64,000 nucleotides of DNA, from the NCBI RefSeq assembly GCF_027887165.1, contig NC_077232.1, positions 54,422,788-54,486,787 on the forward strand, given 5' to 3'. Shown one piece after another: positions 46,556 through 56,775 of the stretch. A program made the translations under genes and the position numbers. Below the pieces are notes generated by a model that was not told where the DNA came from, made no database searches, and worked only from the letters and a program-made list of their open reading frames with translations. Origin of the DNA: Monodelphis domestica (taxonomy: Eukaryota; Chordata; Mammalia; Didelphimorphia; Didelphidae). Numbering within the stretch: the stretch's first letter is position 1; each line of letters starts with the position of its first letter.

Positions 46556-47480
46556 AATTTGACATTATTTTTTTATTTGGTCAATTTCAAACATTATTCT
46601 TTGGTTACAAAAATCTTTTTCTATTTCTCCCGCCCCTCCCCCATCCCTCTCATAACTGATGCACAATTCCACTGGGTATTACATGTGTCCTTGGTCAGAA
46701 CCCATTTCCATGTTGTTGGTGTTTACACTAGGATGTTCATTTAGAGTCTATATCCCCAGTCATATCCCCTCGACCCATGTGATCAAACAGTTGTTTTTTA
46801 TTTGGTGTTTTTACTCCCATAGTTTTTCCTCTGAAGGTGGATAATGTTCTTTCTCATAGATACCTCCAAGTTGTTCAGGCATTGCCACTAATGGAGAAGT
46901 CCATTATATTTGATTGTACCACAGTATATCAATCTCTGTGTACAATGTTCTCCTGGTTCTGCTCCTCTCACTCTGCAACAATTCCTGGAGGTTGTTCCAG
47001 TCTCCATGGAATTCCTCCACTGTATTATTCCTTTGAGTACAATAGTATTCCATCACCAACATATACCACAATTTGTTCAGCCATTTCCCAATTGAAGGGC
47101 ATCCCCTCATTTTCCAATTTTTGGCCACCACAAAGAGCACAGCTATGAATATTCTTGTACAGGTCTTTTTCCTTATTATCTCTTTGGGGTACAAACCCAG
47201 CAGTGCTATGGCTGGATCAAAGGGCAGACAGTCTTTTATTGCCCTTTGGGCATAGTTCCAAATTGCCCTCCAGAATGGTTGGATCAATTCACAACCCCAA
47301 CAGCAATGAATTAATGTCCCTACTTTGCCACATCCCCTCCAGCATTCATTTCTTTCCTTTGCTGCCATGTTAGCCAATCTGCTAGGTGTGAGGTGATACC
47401 TCAGAGTTGTTTTGATTTGTATCTCTCTGATTATAAAAGATTTAGAACACTTTTTCATGTGCTTATTAATGGTTTTGATT
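46556..47480 (-). mobile_element. L1 3' part, 0.9 kb
   Basis: Carries 3' UTR ('gacattatttttttatttgg') and the ORF2 C-terminus, open from 47458 down to 46904 (184 codons) with '[19 protein letters not shown]' and '[16 protein letters not shown]'. Close in sequence to the 34.9-kb copy. The target word is at 46543-46555 ('ggagctatttttt') and again at 47481-47493 ('ggtgctatttttaa'). Confidence 0.93.
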
Positions 47481-47496
47481 GGTGCTATTTTTAAAT

Positions 47497-47750
47497 TGAA
47501 AATAAATTTAAGAACTTTTTAAAATTTTTATTTAATTAATTAATTTAGAGCATTTTTTCCATTATTACAAAAATCATGTTCTTTCCCTCCCCTTGCCCCC
47601 CAACCCTCATATCTGATGCACAGTTCCACTGGGTTTTACATGTGTCCTTGCTTAAGACCTATTTCCATATTATTGATATTTACACTAGGATGGATAGTGT
47701 TTTTTCTCATAAGTCCTTCAGAAATGTACTGGATCATTGCATTGCTGCTG
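47497..47750 (-). mobile_element. L1 3' end fragment
   Basis: Tail 'aaaatttttatttaattaat' and 3' UTR 'catcattgcattgctgct' portion, with an internal deletion near 47694. It abuts another L1 end. Confidence 0.85.
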
Positions 47751-48098
47751 AAAATTTTTATTTAATTAATTAATTTAGAATATTTTTCCATGGTTACACG
47801 ATTCATGTTCTCTCCTTCTCCTCCTTCCTGCCTGCCCCCTGTAGCTGACACACAATTCCACTGGGTTTTACATATGCCATTGATCCAGACCTATTTCTAT
47901 ATTATTGATAATTGCACTAAGGTGATCATTTAGGGTCTACATCCCTAACCATATCCCCATCAACCCATGTGATCAATCAGTTGTTTTTCTTCTGTTTCTA
48001 CTCCCACAGTTCTTCCTCTGGATGTGGATAGCATTCTTTATCATAAGACCCTCAGAATTGTCCTGGGTCATTGTGTTGCTGCTAGTAGAGAAGTAGTA
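47751..48098 (-). mobile_element. L1 3' end fragment
   Basis: A second complete 3' end from 'gaaaatttttatttaattaa' to 'gttgctgctagtagagaagt'. It is followed at 48099 by a third copy of the 'ggtgctattttt' target word. Confidence 0.88.
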
Positions 48099-48100
48099 GG

Positions 48101-48260
48101 TGCTATTTTTAACCCCATTTTACAAACAAGAAAATAGAGATGAACTGCGGTAATGTAACCTGCCCAAGGTCAATAGCTAGTAAGTGTGTGAAGCCATTTA
48201 TGAATTCAGGTTTTCCTGATTCCAGGGCTGGGTGCTCTGTTCCCATATCGCTTAGTTTCT
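48101..48260 (-). repeat. MIR, right part (split by L1s)
   Basis: 'tgctatttttaaccccattt', 'acaaacaagaaaatagagat', 'taacctgcccaaggtcaata', 'gctagtaagtgtgtgaag', 'tgaattcaggttttcctgat': the rest of the MIR begun at 46470. Confidence 0.88.
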
Positions 48261-48414
48261 GAGTTTCTTTCTAATCATGTGTCTGTGATCTTGTAGGCAA
48301 ATAGTTAAGCAAAAAGTTCCAAAAGAAAGATAAAAATGACTATTAGCAGAGTAAGTAAAGTCCTCAAATAATAGCAGCATAATTTCCATTAATTGCAGTG
48401 GTTATTGTTATTAC
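48261..48414. other. Unassigned stretch
   Basis: No feature recognised. Confidence 0.3.
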
Positions 48415-48648
48415 CATTTGTTGTTCAGTCATTTAAGTTTTGTCCAACTCTTTCTGATGCTATTTTCTTGGCAAACATACTGGACTGATTTGCCATTTTC
48501 TTCTTCAGCTCACTTTTCAGACGAGGAATTGAAACAAACATGTTTAAGTGATTTCCCCAGGATCATAAAGTAGCTGGGCCCAAATTTGAACTCAGTTCTT
48601 TCTGACTCCAGGCCTGGTACTCTATCCACTATACTATCTGGATGAATT
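48415..48648 (-). mobile_element. RTE-tailed CORE-SINE
   Basis: Reverse: 'tttgttgttcagtcatttaa', 'gttttgtccaactctttctg', 'gatttgccattttcttcttc', 'gacgaggaattgaaacaaac', 'tggtactctatccactatac'. Confidence 0.9.
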
Positions 48649-48867
48649 TTAATTACCATACTGTCAAAGGTAAAGGACACCACTTCATCTGAGTATTACA
48701 AAATTTACTTTGAGGAAAGATGTGTTGAGGCATTTGCTTAGAAAGTGCCCATTGTAGCAAAACCAGATGTATTATTATTTTTTACTGGATCTTGATATAG
48801 GAACTTTTCCAGGAGAAAACTCCAGCTCTCAATAGAGGTTAGACTCTTTCTGCAGTTTATAGCCTCT

Positions 48868-48968
48868 GAAATGTGTCAATTGATTTATCAAGTAACTTAT
48901 CTAGGATCACGAGGCAGTACTTCAATCCAGATGTTTCTTACTGACAGGCTTTTTTATTCCTTACTTCA
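48868..48968 (-). repeat. MIR-type SINE fragment
   Basis: 'aacttatctaggatcacgag' and 'gcagtacttcaatccagatg'. Confidence 0.55.
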
Positions 48969-49845
48969 TGCTGCTTCTCATCATAAATGAAGTTTTAAAA
49001 ATAAATAGGTTAATTCTAATGTTCATGTTTAAGAATAATAATATTTATTTCTATAACCTTTATGTTAGAGGATTTTACAATATAGAAGACTCTAGCTTAA
49101 TCTGAGAGATTTTATAGCGATTCCATTTTATAGTACCAATAAGAAAATCCAGGGATATTATCATACCAAACCACACATTACTAACAGAAATCTCCATTGC
49201 AAGAAGCCTGTTAAAAACAACCTAGATAGCTCTATTTAAGACAATCCGACAAAGGCTTCTTCTTTTCTTGCTAAATCCAAGTGCCACTGGCCATCCATCA
49301 CTACTCACCCAGCCTTTAGTGGCTCTAAGCAGCTATTATCAAATGTCTTGGCTCCTCTTGACATGGCTACTTAATTATTTTAGATGGTTTGGTCAGCTAT
49401 TTCTCTCTGAAGATGCTCCTACAGTTACATGTGGCTCCCAGGATGCATTTCCAGATCCTGTTGTCAGAAAAGCCCCAAACCCTCAGCAAGGTAAATCTTT
49501 CTTTCTTGTTAGGCACAACCAGCCACTTCAGAGAAGGAGGACTTCGGAATTTTCCTTGATGAACAAGAGATACAAATAACACTGCATTATAGCTCCATTA
49601 AGGCCAAGACAAAAAAATGGGATTACTCACTTTGCCATGTTTCCTCCTAACCTTTGACTTCATAAAAGCTTGCCCAAGGAGCTTGGTTTTATTGGTTTCC
49701 AACTTCAAAAGAGGACCTATCACCCATTAGGTATAATGATGCAAATTTTTGCATCTTTTCTCCCTTTAATAACTGCCTTCTGAGGTATTACTCCCTACTC
49801 GTTCAATTAAGAACTCCCATTTTTTCCATACAACTGCCATTGTTA
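48969..49845. other. Unassigned, repeat-poor stretch
   Basis: About 880 bases without a recognised repeat. 49190-49590 is balanced in composition. The 103-codon frame at 49268-49579 has no recognised domain. Confidence 0.35.
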
Positions 49846-50095
49846 GGACAGCTAGGTGATGTAGCTAATAGAGTCCTGGGTCTGGAATCAGGAAGATGCA
49901 TCCTTCTGAATATAAATCTGACATCAGACACTTACTAACTATGTGGCCCTTAGAAAACAGTCTAACATTGTTTTCCTCAGTTTCCTTATGGATAAAATGA
50001 GCTGGAGAAGAAAATGGCAAACCCTTTCTAGTATCTTTGCCCAGAAAAATCCCCAAATGGGGTCCTGGAGAATCAGACACAACTGAACAACAACA
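49846..50095 (+). mobile_element. RTE-tailed CORE-SINE
   Basis: 'aggacagctaggtgatgtag', 'ggtctggaatcaggaagatg', 'gagctggagaagaaaatggc', 'ggggtcctggagaatcagac', 'acaactgaacaacaac'. Confidence 0.92.
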
Positions 50096-50328
50096 TTATT
50101 CTCTTATCATATCTCTTAAATATTAAAGAATTTCTGTCAAAATTGGATAAGATTATTCAAAGTAGCCTAGACCAAAGATGGTAGGATGTTGGCACCTCCC
50201 AAGTCCCTGTTCATTCACCCCCTCAGGGACCCCTTCAATTTAAGAGTAGAAAGAGTTGAAATTACAGTAGTTGGACATCACATACATTAGACATGCCATT
50301 GGTTTTGTCCACAGTAGCAGCCCTATTA
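50096..50328. other. Unassigned stretch
   Basis: No feature recognised. Confidence 0.3.
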
Positions 50329-50329
50329 G

Positions 50330-50465
50330 GTAAGCAGGGCATGCTTTTGCAGAGAAAGGAAATGAATCTCAGAGAGGTTAAGTGAATTGCCCCAAATCAT
50401 ATAGCTAGAAAGTGATAAAGCCGCATTTTACTAGATCTTCTGACTGTGTCTCATCTACTTTACAA
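50330..50465 (-). repeat. MIR-type SINE
   Basis: 'aatgaatctcagagaggtta', 'agtgaattgccccaaatcat', 'atagctagaaagtgataaag'. Confidence 0.75.
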
Positions 50466-51000
50466 CAAACTATTCCCTCTCCCTCCTTCTTCCCTCCATC
50501 TCATTCTCTCTCTCTCTAGACACTTAATCTCTGAAATATTTTTGTCAGGTCAAAGAATTGCTGTCTCAGTACCCCTTAGTGGGGAATAATCAGATACCAG
50601 AATTCTTTCTTTTTCCCTCTAAACCTTGGAGGATGGCCTCTGACACAATGATGCCTTTGGCTTCACATTATCATTCCTTATAGCTCTAGAAGTTGCTTCC
50701 TTCTCCCTAAGGGTCCAGTTTCCCACTCTACAGGAAAAACCTCTTACCTACTATTTTATTCTGAATGTTCAGTGGTCTCCCTTTTCGGGGCGACATCTTT
50801 GTACTCTCCAACCTTTTACATGGGTAAGAATGTGTGTCTTTCTTTGTCTTTGAAGCATCCCTTTTTTATTCCCTCCTTTACTTTGGTCAGTCTTTACTTT
50901 GGATTTTGTTTTGTCAAGAAAATTCTTACTTTATCTTTTATATGGTGGCTGATATTTGTAGATTTGGATAGTCAGAATCATCAGCCTGGAGCTGTGATAG
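50466..51000. other. Unassigned stretch
   Basis: Pyrimidine-rich in part (50470-50518); no gene or family recognised. Confidence 0.35.
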
Positions 51001-51004
51001 AAAA

Positions 51005-51103
51005 TAGATCATAGATTTAGATCTGGAAGAGATGTCAGAGGTGAACTTGTCTTCCATTTTACAGATGAGGTAACAGGGCCAAGAAAGGTTAAAGTCACTC
51101 AAA
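51005..51103 (-). repeat. THER/MIR-type SINE, left part
   Basis: 'agatttagatctggaagaga', 'ccattttacagatgaggtaa', 'gggccaagaaaggttaaag'. Cut by the SINE at 51104. Confidence 0.75.
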
Positions 51104-51283
51104 GGGCAAGTAGGTGGCTCAGTGGAGAGAGAGCTAGGTCTAGAGGCAGGAGGACTTGAGTTCAAATCTGATCTCAGACATGCCCTAGCTATATGACTGA
51201 CTTAAACCCCATTGCTTGCTATTCTTCTCTCTTAGAACCAATACATAATATTGATTCTAAGATGGAAGGTAAGACTTTGAAAA
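51104..51283 (+). mobile_element. Group 1 marsupial SINE
   Basis: 'agtaggtggctcagtggaga', 'ggaggacttgagttcaaatc', 'attgattctaagatggaagg', then an A-rich tail. Inserted into an older SINE. Confidence 0.88.
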
Positions 51284-51297
51284 GGAAGAAAGATGAG

Positions 51298-51438
51298 CCA
51301 TACCTCTGTTTGGTGCACTTTCCTCAATGTAAAATGGGAATGATAACCTTCACAAAGTTGTTGTGAGGAAACAATAAGATATTTACAAAGCACTTAACAT
51401 GGTACATAGTAGGTGTCATATAAATGCTAATTCTCTTT
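51298..51438 (+). repeat. CORE-SINE, L2-tailed 3' part
   Basis: 'ttcctcaatgtaaaatggga', 'aagttgttgtgaggaaacaa', 'gtacatagtaggtgtcatat', 'aaatgctaattctc'. Confidence 0.75.
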
Positions 51439-52064
51439 TTCACTCCTTTTCCTCTATTTTGCAATGAATTTCCCAGTGATGTCAAAGTCCTGACTAGCTG
51501 CCCCGGAGGTGCATGCAGCTTCAGGTAAGAGAATAGGCTCCAGAGTACTGAAACAGGTGAGCCTCTTTCCTGCTGGGGCAGCCAAATCACAGAGCTGATG
51601 GCTTCATGTTTTTTACTTTCCACATTGAGTTTTATGTTCATTTATTCACCAAAGGGAACTCATATTTGAATTTCACCTATGACTTGAAATATTTTCTTAT
51701 TGAAAAAGAAAACATTTCTAGCTTCAGTGCCGACTTCTACATATTATTTGAGCAATTTTCAGAGATGGCTTTTCCCCTGGAAGGTGTAATTCAACAAAAA
51801 AGGGCTTCTTTGGATATATTGAGCACAAGGAGAAGATCAAAGAGAAGAGATAGGACTTCTGTTTGGAGTGCACAGAGCATTGATAATGACCAATGGTGGA
51901 AAAGTAGCAAAGCTCAAATCTTATTTTACTTTTGTTTTCTTTACTAGGATGAATGGGCTTCAGACTCTGAAAAATAGGGAAAAAAGTTACTGGGAACCTT
52001 GTGCTTAAACAGAAGATAAGTGATGAGTTAGTAAAGAAGAACTTATATGTTCTTAATATATTCA
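51439..52064. other. Unassigned stretch, no gene seen
   Basis: No repeat recognised. Open frames of 105-113 codons exist on both strands with no recognised domain. Confidence 0.35.
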
Positions 52065-52165
52065 AGTTAGAGAATCATAGCATCCAGAGTGAAGGAGACC
52101 TCAGAGACCATTTAATTCAACTTATATCTGAAAAAAAAGTCCTCACTAGAGAGTCATAACTTGGT
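52065..52165 (-). repeat. THER/MIR-type SINE fragment
   Basis: 'gagaatcatagcatccagag', 'gaaggagacctcagagacca', 'tttaattcaacttatatctg'. Confidence 0.65.
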
Positions 52166-52334
52166 CAGGGAAACAAGAGCTTTGTATGGGGAGCTGAATT
52201 TAGTGGGCACTGCCAGGACTTATGCTCCTTTGGCAAGGCAGAAGCAACTGAGAATAGTATGTAGTTAGAATAATTAATTAAAATGGGAAATTATCCTTTT
52301 TTCCCAGGAATCATATAACCCACTACCCCACCTA

Positions 52335-52605
52335 GTGCAGCCAAGTGATATACTGGATAGAGCCCTGGGATTGGAATTGGGAAGGCTCACATTTCTAAGT
52401 TTAAATCTGATCTTGGAACTCACACAGATCTTACAAGTTGTATGAACATGGGCAAATCATGTAGTCTTGTTTACTTCAATTTCTTTACCTGTAAAATGAG
52501 CTTGAGAAGGAAATAGCAAACCATTCCAGTCTCTTTGCCAAGAAAACCCCAAATGGGACTATGGAAAATCAGAAATGACTGAAAACGACTGAACAACAAC
52601 AAAAG
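52335..52605 (+). mobile_element. RTE-tailed CORE-SINE
   Basis: 'gtgcagccaagtgatatact', 'gatagagccctgggattgga', 'agcttgagaaggaaatagca', 'agtctctttgccaagaaaac', 'gaaaacgactgaacaacaac'. Confidence 0.9.
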
Positions 52606-52799
52606 ATTCTTTGAATCTGGCTCTACCCCAGTCCCACTCTCTTGACCTCTCCAGGAACCTTTCAATTCCAAGAGCTATTTTTCTATGTCCTCATCATGTT
52701 CCAAACTCGATTTCGAGTGAATTTACTTTAAAAGTCTTTTTGAAGGAATGCTACATGTTGCTCACCTTTGGCATATCTTAGATATCTAGTCCCAAATTC

Positions 52800-53106
52800 T
52801 ATTATTTTTAGTTATAGTGTTTCTACAATTTGCCCAAGAAGTTATTACTCAGTCTTTGCTTGAAGACATCCCTGGAAGGACTCACTACCTTCCAAGGTGG
52901 CCTATTTAATTTTTTTTCTATTTTTTAATTTTTAGAAAGTTTTGCTTTAAATCAAGCCTAAATCTGCTTCTCTTCAACATTTATGGTTTGTTCCTAGTTC
53001 AGCTATTTGGGGACAAACTTAGCAAAACTAATGCTTTTTTCACATTAAAGGTGTTCAAATATTTAAATTATCATGATCTCTCCCCCAAGGTCTTCTATCA
53101 GTTAGT
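52800..53106 (-). repeat. L3/CR1 LINE 3' region, first part
   Basis: 'tgcttgaagacatccctgga', 'aggactcactaccttccaag', 'aatcaagcctaaatctgctt', 'ttatggtttgttcctagttc' and 'ttcaaatatttaaattatca' follow the reversed CR1/L3 3' order. It resumes at about 53700. Confidence 0.8.
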
Positions 53107-53695
53107 CAATAAACATTTATTATGTTTGTGAAAGGCACCATATGACAGGCACTCTGCAAAGATCTAGCAAAGGAGACTGATGAATTTTTGAAAATGTAGG
53201 AGACCAATGAAGGAATATGTCACGCACACACAAAACAACAACAACAAAAACAACAAAAAAACCTTACAAATAATTGAGTATCAGAAAAAGAGGATGACCA
53301 ATAGTGTTGAAGATTGTGAAAAGGTCAGTAAGGATAATGATTGAGAAAAAGCCATTGACTTTGGCAATTAAGAGATAATTCGCGACTTTGGAAGAAAGAA
53401 ATTTCATTTGAGTGATAAGGTTGGAAGTCAAACTCTAGAGTTAAGAGTGAGTGGAAAGAAAGTAGAGATATTTATTGTAGTAGATCTTTTCAAGTTATTT
53501 AGACAGTAGGTGAAGGAGAGACATGGGATAAAAGCTAGAGAGGATAGATGGAGCAAGTGTGTTTTTGAGAGGATGGGGAAAGGTTGAATATTGTTAGATA
53601 GTAGAAAAATAGTGGGAGAGGTTGAAGATAAGTGAGAGAACAGGAAAGACTGAAGGGGGAATCTCCTTTCATTGCGTTTCATATGATATGATTTT
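53107..53695 (-). repeat. Long L2-like repeat inserted in L3
   Basis: Begins with a reversed L2-like tail ('cagttagtcaataaacattt') and continues with interior blocks such as 'ttggcaattaagagataatt' and 'aagataagtgagagaacagg'. A similar interior is at 620-850. Confidence 0.6.
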
Positions 53696-53699
53696 GTTG

Positions 53700-53860
53700 T
53701 CTTTACTTTACTGGATGTCCTCCTCTCTGTTATCTAACTTATCAATGCCATTTTTTAAAAACTGTGGTTCAAAGAACTGAATATAGTACTCCAGTTGAAA
53801 TCCAACTAGAAAAGAGTTAAATAACACTATCGTGAACTTTCCCTCCACTAAAGTCTTTTC
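53700..53860 (-). repeat. L3/CR1 LINE 3' region, second part
   Basis: 'ttatctaacttatcaatgcc', 'tggttcaaagaactgaatat' and 'agtactccagttgaaatcca' continue the CR1 order broken at 53106. Confidence 0.7.
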
Positions 53861-53934
53861 TTATTTTTTTCTGATAAATTCCTATTAAGTCATACCTTCA
53901 CATTCCAGAGGACTGAAATAAAATTCAAATCACT

Positions 53935-53990
53935 AATCATAGATCAAGTGCCTGCCATATGACAGGCACCATGCTAGGTGATGAAGAACT
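53935..53990 (-). repeat. L2-like tail scrap
   Basis: 'agtgcctgccatatgacagg' and 'caccatgctaggtgatgaag'. Confidence 0.5.
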
Positions 53991-55765
53991 AGTGATATGA
54001 TTGGTTGAGACACAAAGTAGTATTTGCAAAAAAGAGAAAAGGTTGGCCTTACAAGACTCACCTATAAAATAAGAAGTTTGATCTTAATGAATCCATAGTT
54101 TCTTATAGCAATATATCTCAAAAGTATAAGCATATAAATGGAGATAGGCAGAGTTGTCCCAGTGTTTTTAAAAGAGAAGCATATATATTTTGACTATAGG
54201 ATTGAATTTAATTCCTGGAAAATTCAAGATTATTGTAATTTTGAGATAGTTTGTTAGTGCTTAGGAAGGGGAGTAGTGATTGTTCAATAACTACATGATT
54301 TAATTTTTTTAAGTTCATGCTGCACTAACTTCATTTCCTCTTTTCCCCTTATTTTACAATTGCAACTTGTAAATAAGGAGAATGCTGCAAATATCGCATA
54401 TCCCATCTTAGCAAAACTTTTGACAAATTCTGTTTGCTGTTATTGACAAGAGAGGTCTATTTGAAAACTTATAGTTAGATTCATAGCTAGTTGCCTAAGT
54501 GTTTTAAAAATAGTGATTATTGGCTCTATCATCTGGAAGAGAAGTTACTATGTGTTGTTACTATTTGAGTTTGCCAAGAAATAAGTTTTATGCTTCTTCA
54601 TATTTTTTTAACAGTGACTTGGATCAAAGAATAGTTAATTTGCAGCTGATGTAAATTAGGAAGGGGTTGCTTATACATTGTAGGACAGAATCAAGAGATG
54701 GGGAAGAAATATATGAAATTTAAGAGATAAATACAAAGTACTATATAACAACTTTCTTTTTCCCCCAAAAAAATCAATGTTGAAAGTAAATAGTGGATAT
54801 AGTGTGGCTCAACTACATCTGTGTGAAAATGATCCTGAGGCTTTAGTTGACTTTGTCTACTTCATCATGAGTCTACAGAGTGACATGGCAGCCCATAATG
54901 CTCACTGCATTTTATTTTGACAATCATAATGCTCTGGAAGAGGAAATTGACACCTGCTATGCCATGCTGTGGTCACACAATATTTAGAACATCATAATTG
55001 GTTCTGTGTTCTTAAATTATAGTTTAAATGGCCAATGTCTAGGTGTGATTACTCAGATGCAGGGAGAAATAAGACTACATAGTATCAGGATATGTTGAAG
55101 AAACTGGGAATTCTTCAAGGTCAATTGGATGAAATGATCTTGGAGGTCCCATTTTATTCTGAGATTTTGCAATTCTGTGCTTTTTGAATTCTGTGTATTT
55201 CTTTCCAGACAAGAAATCCATTTGTTGCTGAGATTAATGCATCACTGGGTAAACCTAGTCAAACCAAAGAGCCAAGGTATTCCTTTCTTTCTCTCTTGAG
55301 AGAGAAGCCTCAACCAAAACATCTGGAAAAACCTTATTCTTTTGTTTTTATTGATGTGAATGATTTCAATCCATGCCAAGCATATTATTTACACATTCAT
55401 TCACACCTTTTTAATTTCCTGTATCCAGTCTGTACATCAGTTTAAAAGAACTAATTATTTAGTAAGTTCAAAGTGTTAATAGTTACTCAATTCAGACCAA
55501 TTAGAACTCATTTGCTGTTCAGGAACTCTGATTCCAATAATCTTCCCTGAAAAAGATTCCATCACATGATGTATTCTAAAAATGCAACTAACAAAAATAA
55601 AAGACTGATATAAACATAAAAGGTCTTTCAGAGAGGCAAAGATGCTTGATAAGTGATGCACTTTTGAAATTAATATCCAAAACCTCAGTTGTACCTTCCC
55701 TAGACTCTTCTTCTATGAATAAGCTGACTAGTGCATACTGTAAAGCATGATGTGGGCAACCTACC
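53991..55765. other. Unassigned, repeat-poor stretch
   Basis: About 1.8 kb in which no repeat is recognised. The part from 54790 to 55030 is balanced and dense in non-repetitive words and is a candidate for conserved non-coding DNA. No coding frame longer than about 60 codons. Confidence 0.4.
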
Positions 55766-55769
55766 AATG

Positions 55770-55865
55770 TCATTATGTCAATTCTTTGCTAAAAATGTCA
55801 CGTTGCTCTCCACTGGGAAGAGGATGAAGTCCAAACTTTTCATTTCTTTGCCAGTCACTGTTGCT
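55770..55865 (+). repeat. L2 LINE 3' fragment
   Basis: 'gttgctctccactgggaaga' and 'ggatgaagtccaaacttttc' match the L2 'ccattgcctacaggataaagtccaaactcc' block. Confidence 0.6.
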
Positions 55866-56180
55866 GCCAGGGCCAGAAACCAGCCCCTGAAAGACAAAGT
55901 CTTTTTAGTACTAGAACTCCTGACATGGATCTTTGTTATTGTGAATGGTGGCAGCTTGACTTTTCCAGTTTTTGCAGTCCTGGCTCCAACTGTTCTTTTC
56001 TTCCCAGGCATCTCCTCAACAGTTGAATTTGCTTAACCTTTGGTTCCTTCTTCTGCCCCCATGCCCCATTACTCTTTAGTTCCAGAACTGTAATCAAGAC
56101 AAGTTTGTCAATATTCCCATAAAGGTTCTGTAGGTCCACTCTGCTTTTTTTCCACTTAGTAGTGGTAGTCTCTCAGTGAC
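55866..56180. other. Unassigned flank of the RTE element
   Basis: No repeat recognised. A 77-codon minus frame (55778-56011) overlaps the L2 fragment and is treated as chance. A T-run at 56144-56151 next to the RTE 3' end may be its short A-tail. Confidence 0.35.
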
Positions 56181-56208
56181 CTAGAATAACTATTGTCTTT
56201 GTGCAGTT

Positions 56209-56775
56209 TCATCTACGGTGTACCCTCATGTGGCTTTGGAGTCCAAAGGCTGAGGCGCACAGTTTGTGGCACATGGGGCCTGGGACGCCAGTTGTTACGG
56301 GAGGTGCGGTTGTGGCCTGGTGTCGGCGTTCACGCTCAGCGGCAAGACGTCGACGTCGCTCATCTTCAAAGGGGGTGGTGGCCTGGTGAATGTGGGTTCA
56401 CCAGCTGCTTCTGTCAGAGGCAGCGAGTTCTAGTTCCTTTAGTATAAGGCCAGCCCACTTCAAGTTGGACTTTAGCTGATCCTTGAATCTTTACTTTGGT
56501 CGGCCTTGTTTCCCGAGTCCAGCTGACAGTTCACCATAGAATACCTGTCTTGGTATTCGCTGTGGGTCCATGTGGATGACGTGTCCAGACCATTGTAGCT
56601 GGGTTTGGAGGACCAGGATTTCGATGCTGGTGGAGTTGGCTCTGTCGAGGACTTCCTGGTTGGTGATTCGGTCCTGCCATGGGATCCTCATGATTGACCG
56701 GAGGGAGCGTTGGTGGAATTGTTCCAGCTATTTCATGTGCTTCTGGTACAGTGTCCATGTCTCACACCATACAGG
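56209..56775 (-). pseudogene. RTE C-terminal tail with degenerate zinc finger
   Basis: Continues the reverse transcriptase protein in another frame: 'CETWTLYQKHMK', a stop near 56723, 'LEQFHQRSLRSIMRIPWQD', 'LQWSGHVIHMDPQRIPRQV', 'ELSAGLGKQGRPK', TAA at 56491, 'RFKDQLKSNLKWAGL', TGA at 56398, then a basic stretch 'FEDERRRRLAAERERR' and the end 'MCHKLCASAFGLQSHMRVH' with the final stop at 56209. The end has C-x12-H-x3-H spacing of a C2H2 finger, but the first cysteine position holds glycine (GGC at the place of TGC), so the finger is degenerate. Related RTE proteins end with a similar 'CP.C.R.C.SRIGL.SH' finger. Confidence 0.85.

Noticed and set aside
51606-52065. 113-codon frames on both strands
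   Set aside because: No domain and no supporting context; mutual shadows in unassigned DNA.
55778-56011. 77-codon basic minus-strand frame starting MPGKKRTVGARTAKTGKVK
   Set aside because: Looks protein-like at first, but it overlaps an L2 fragment and no family is recognised; likely chance.
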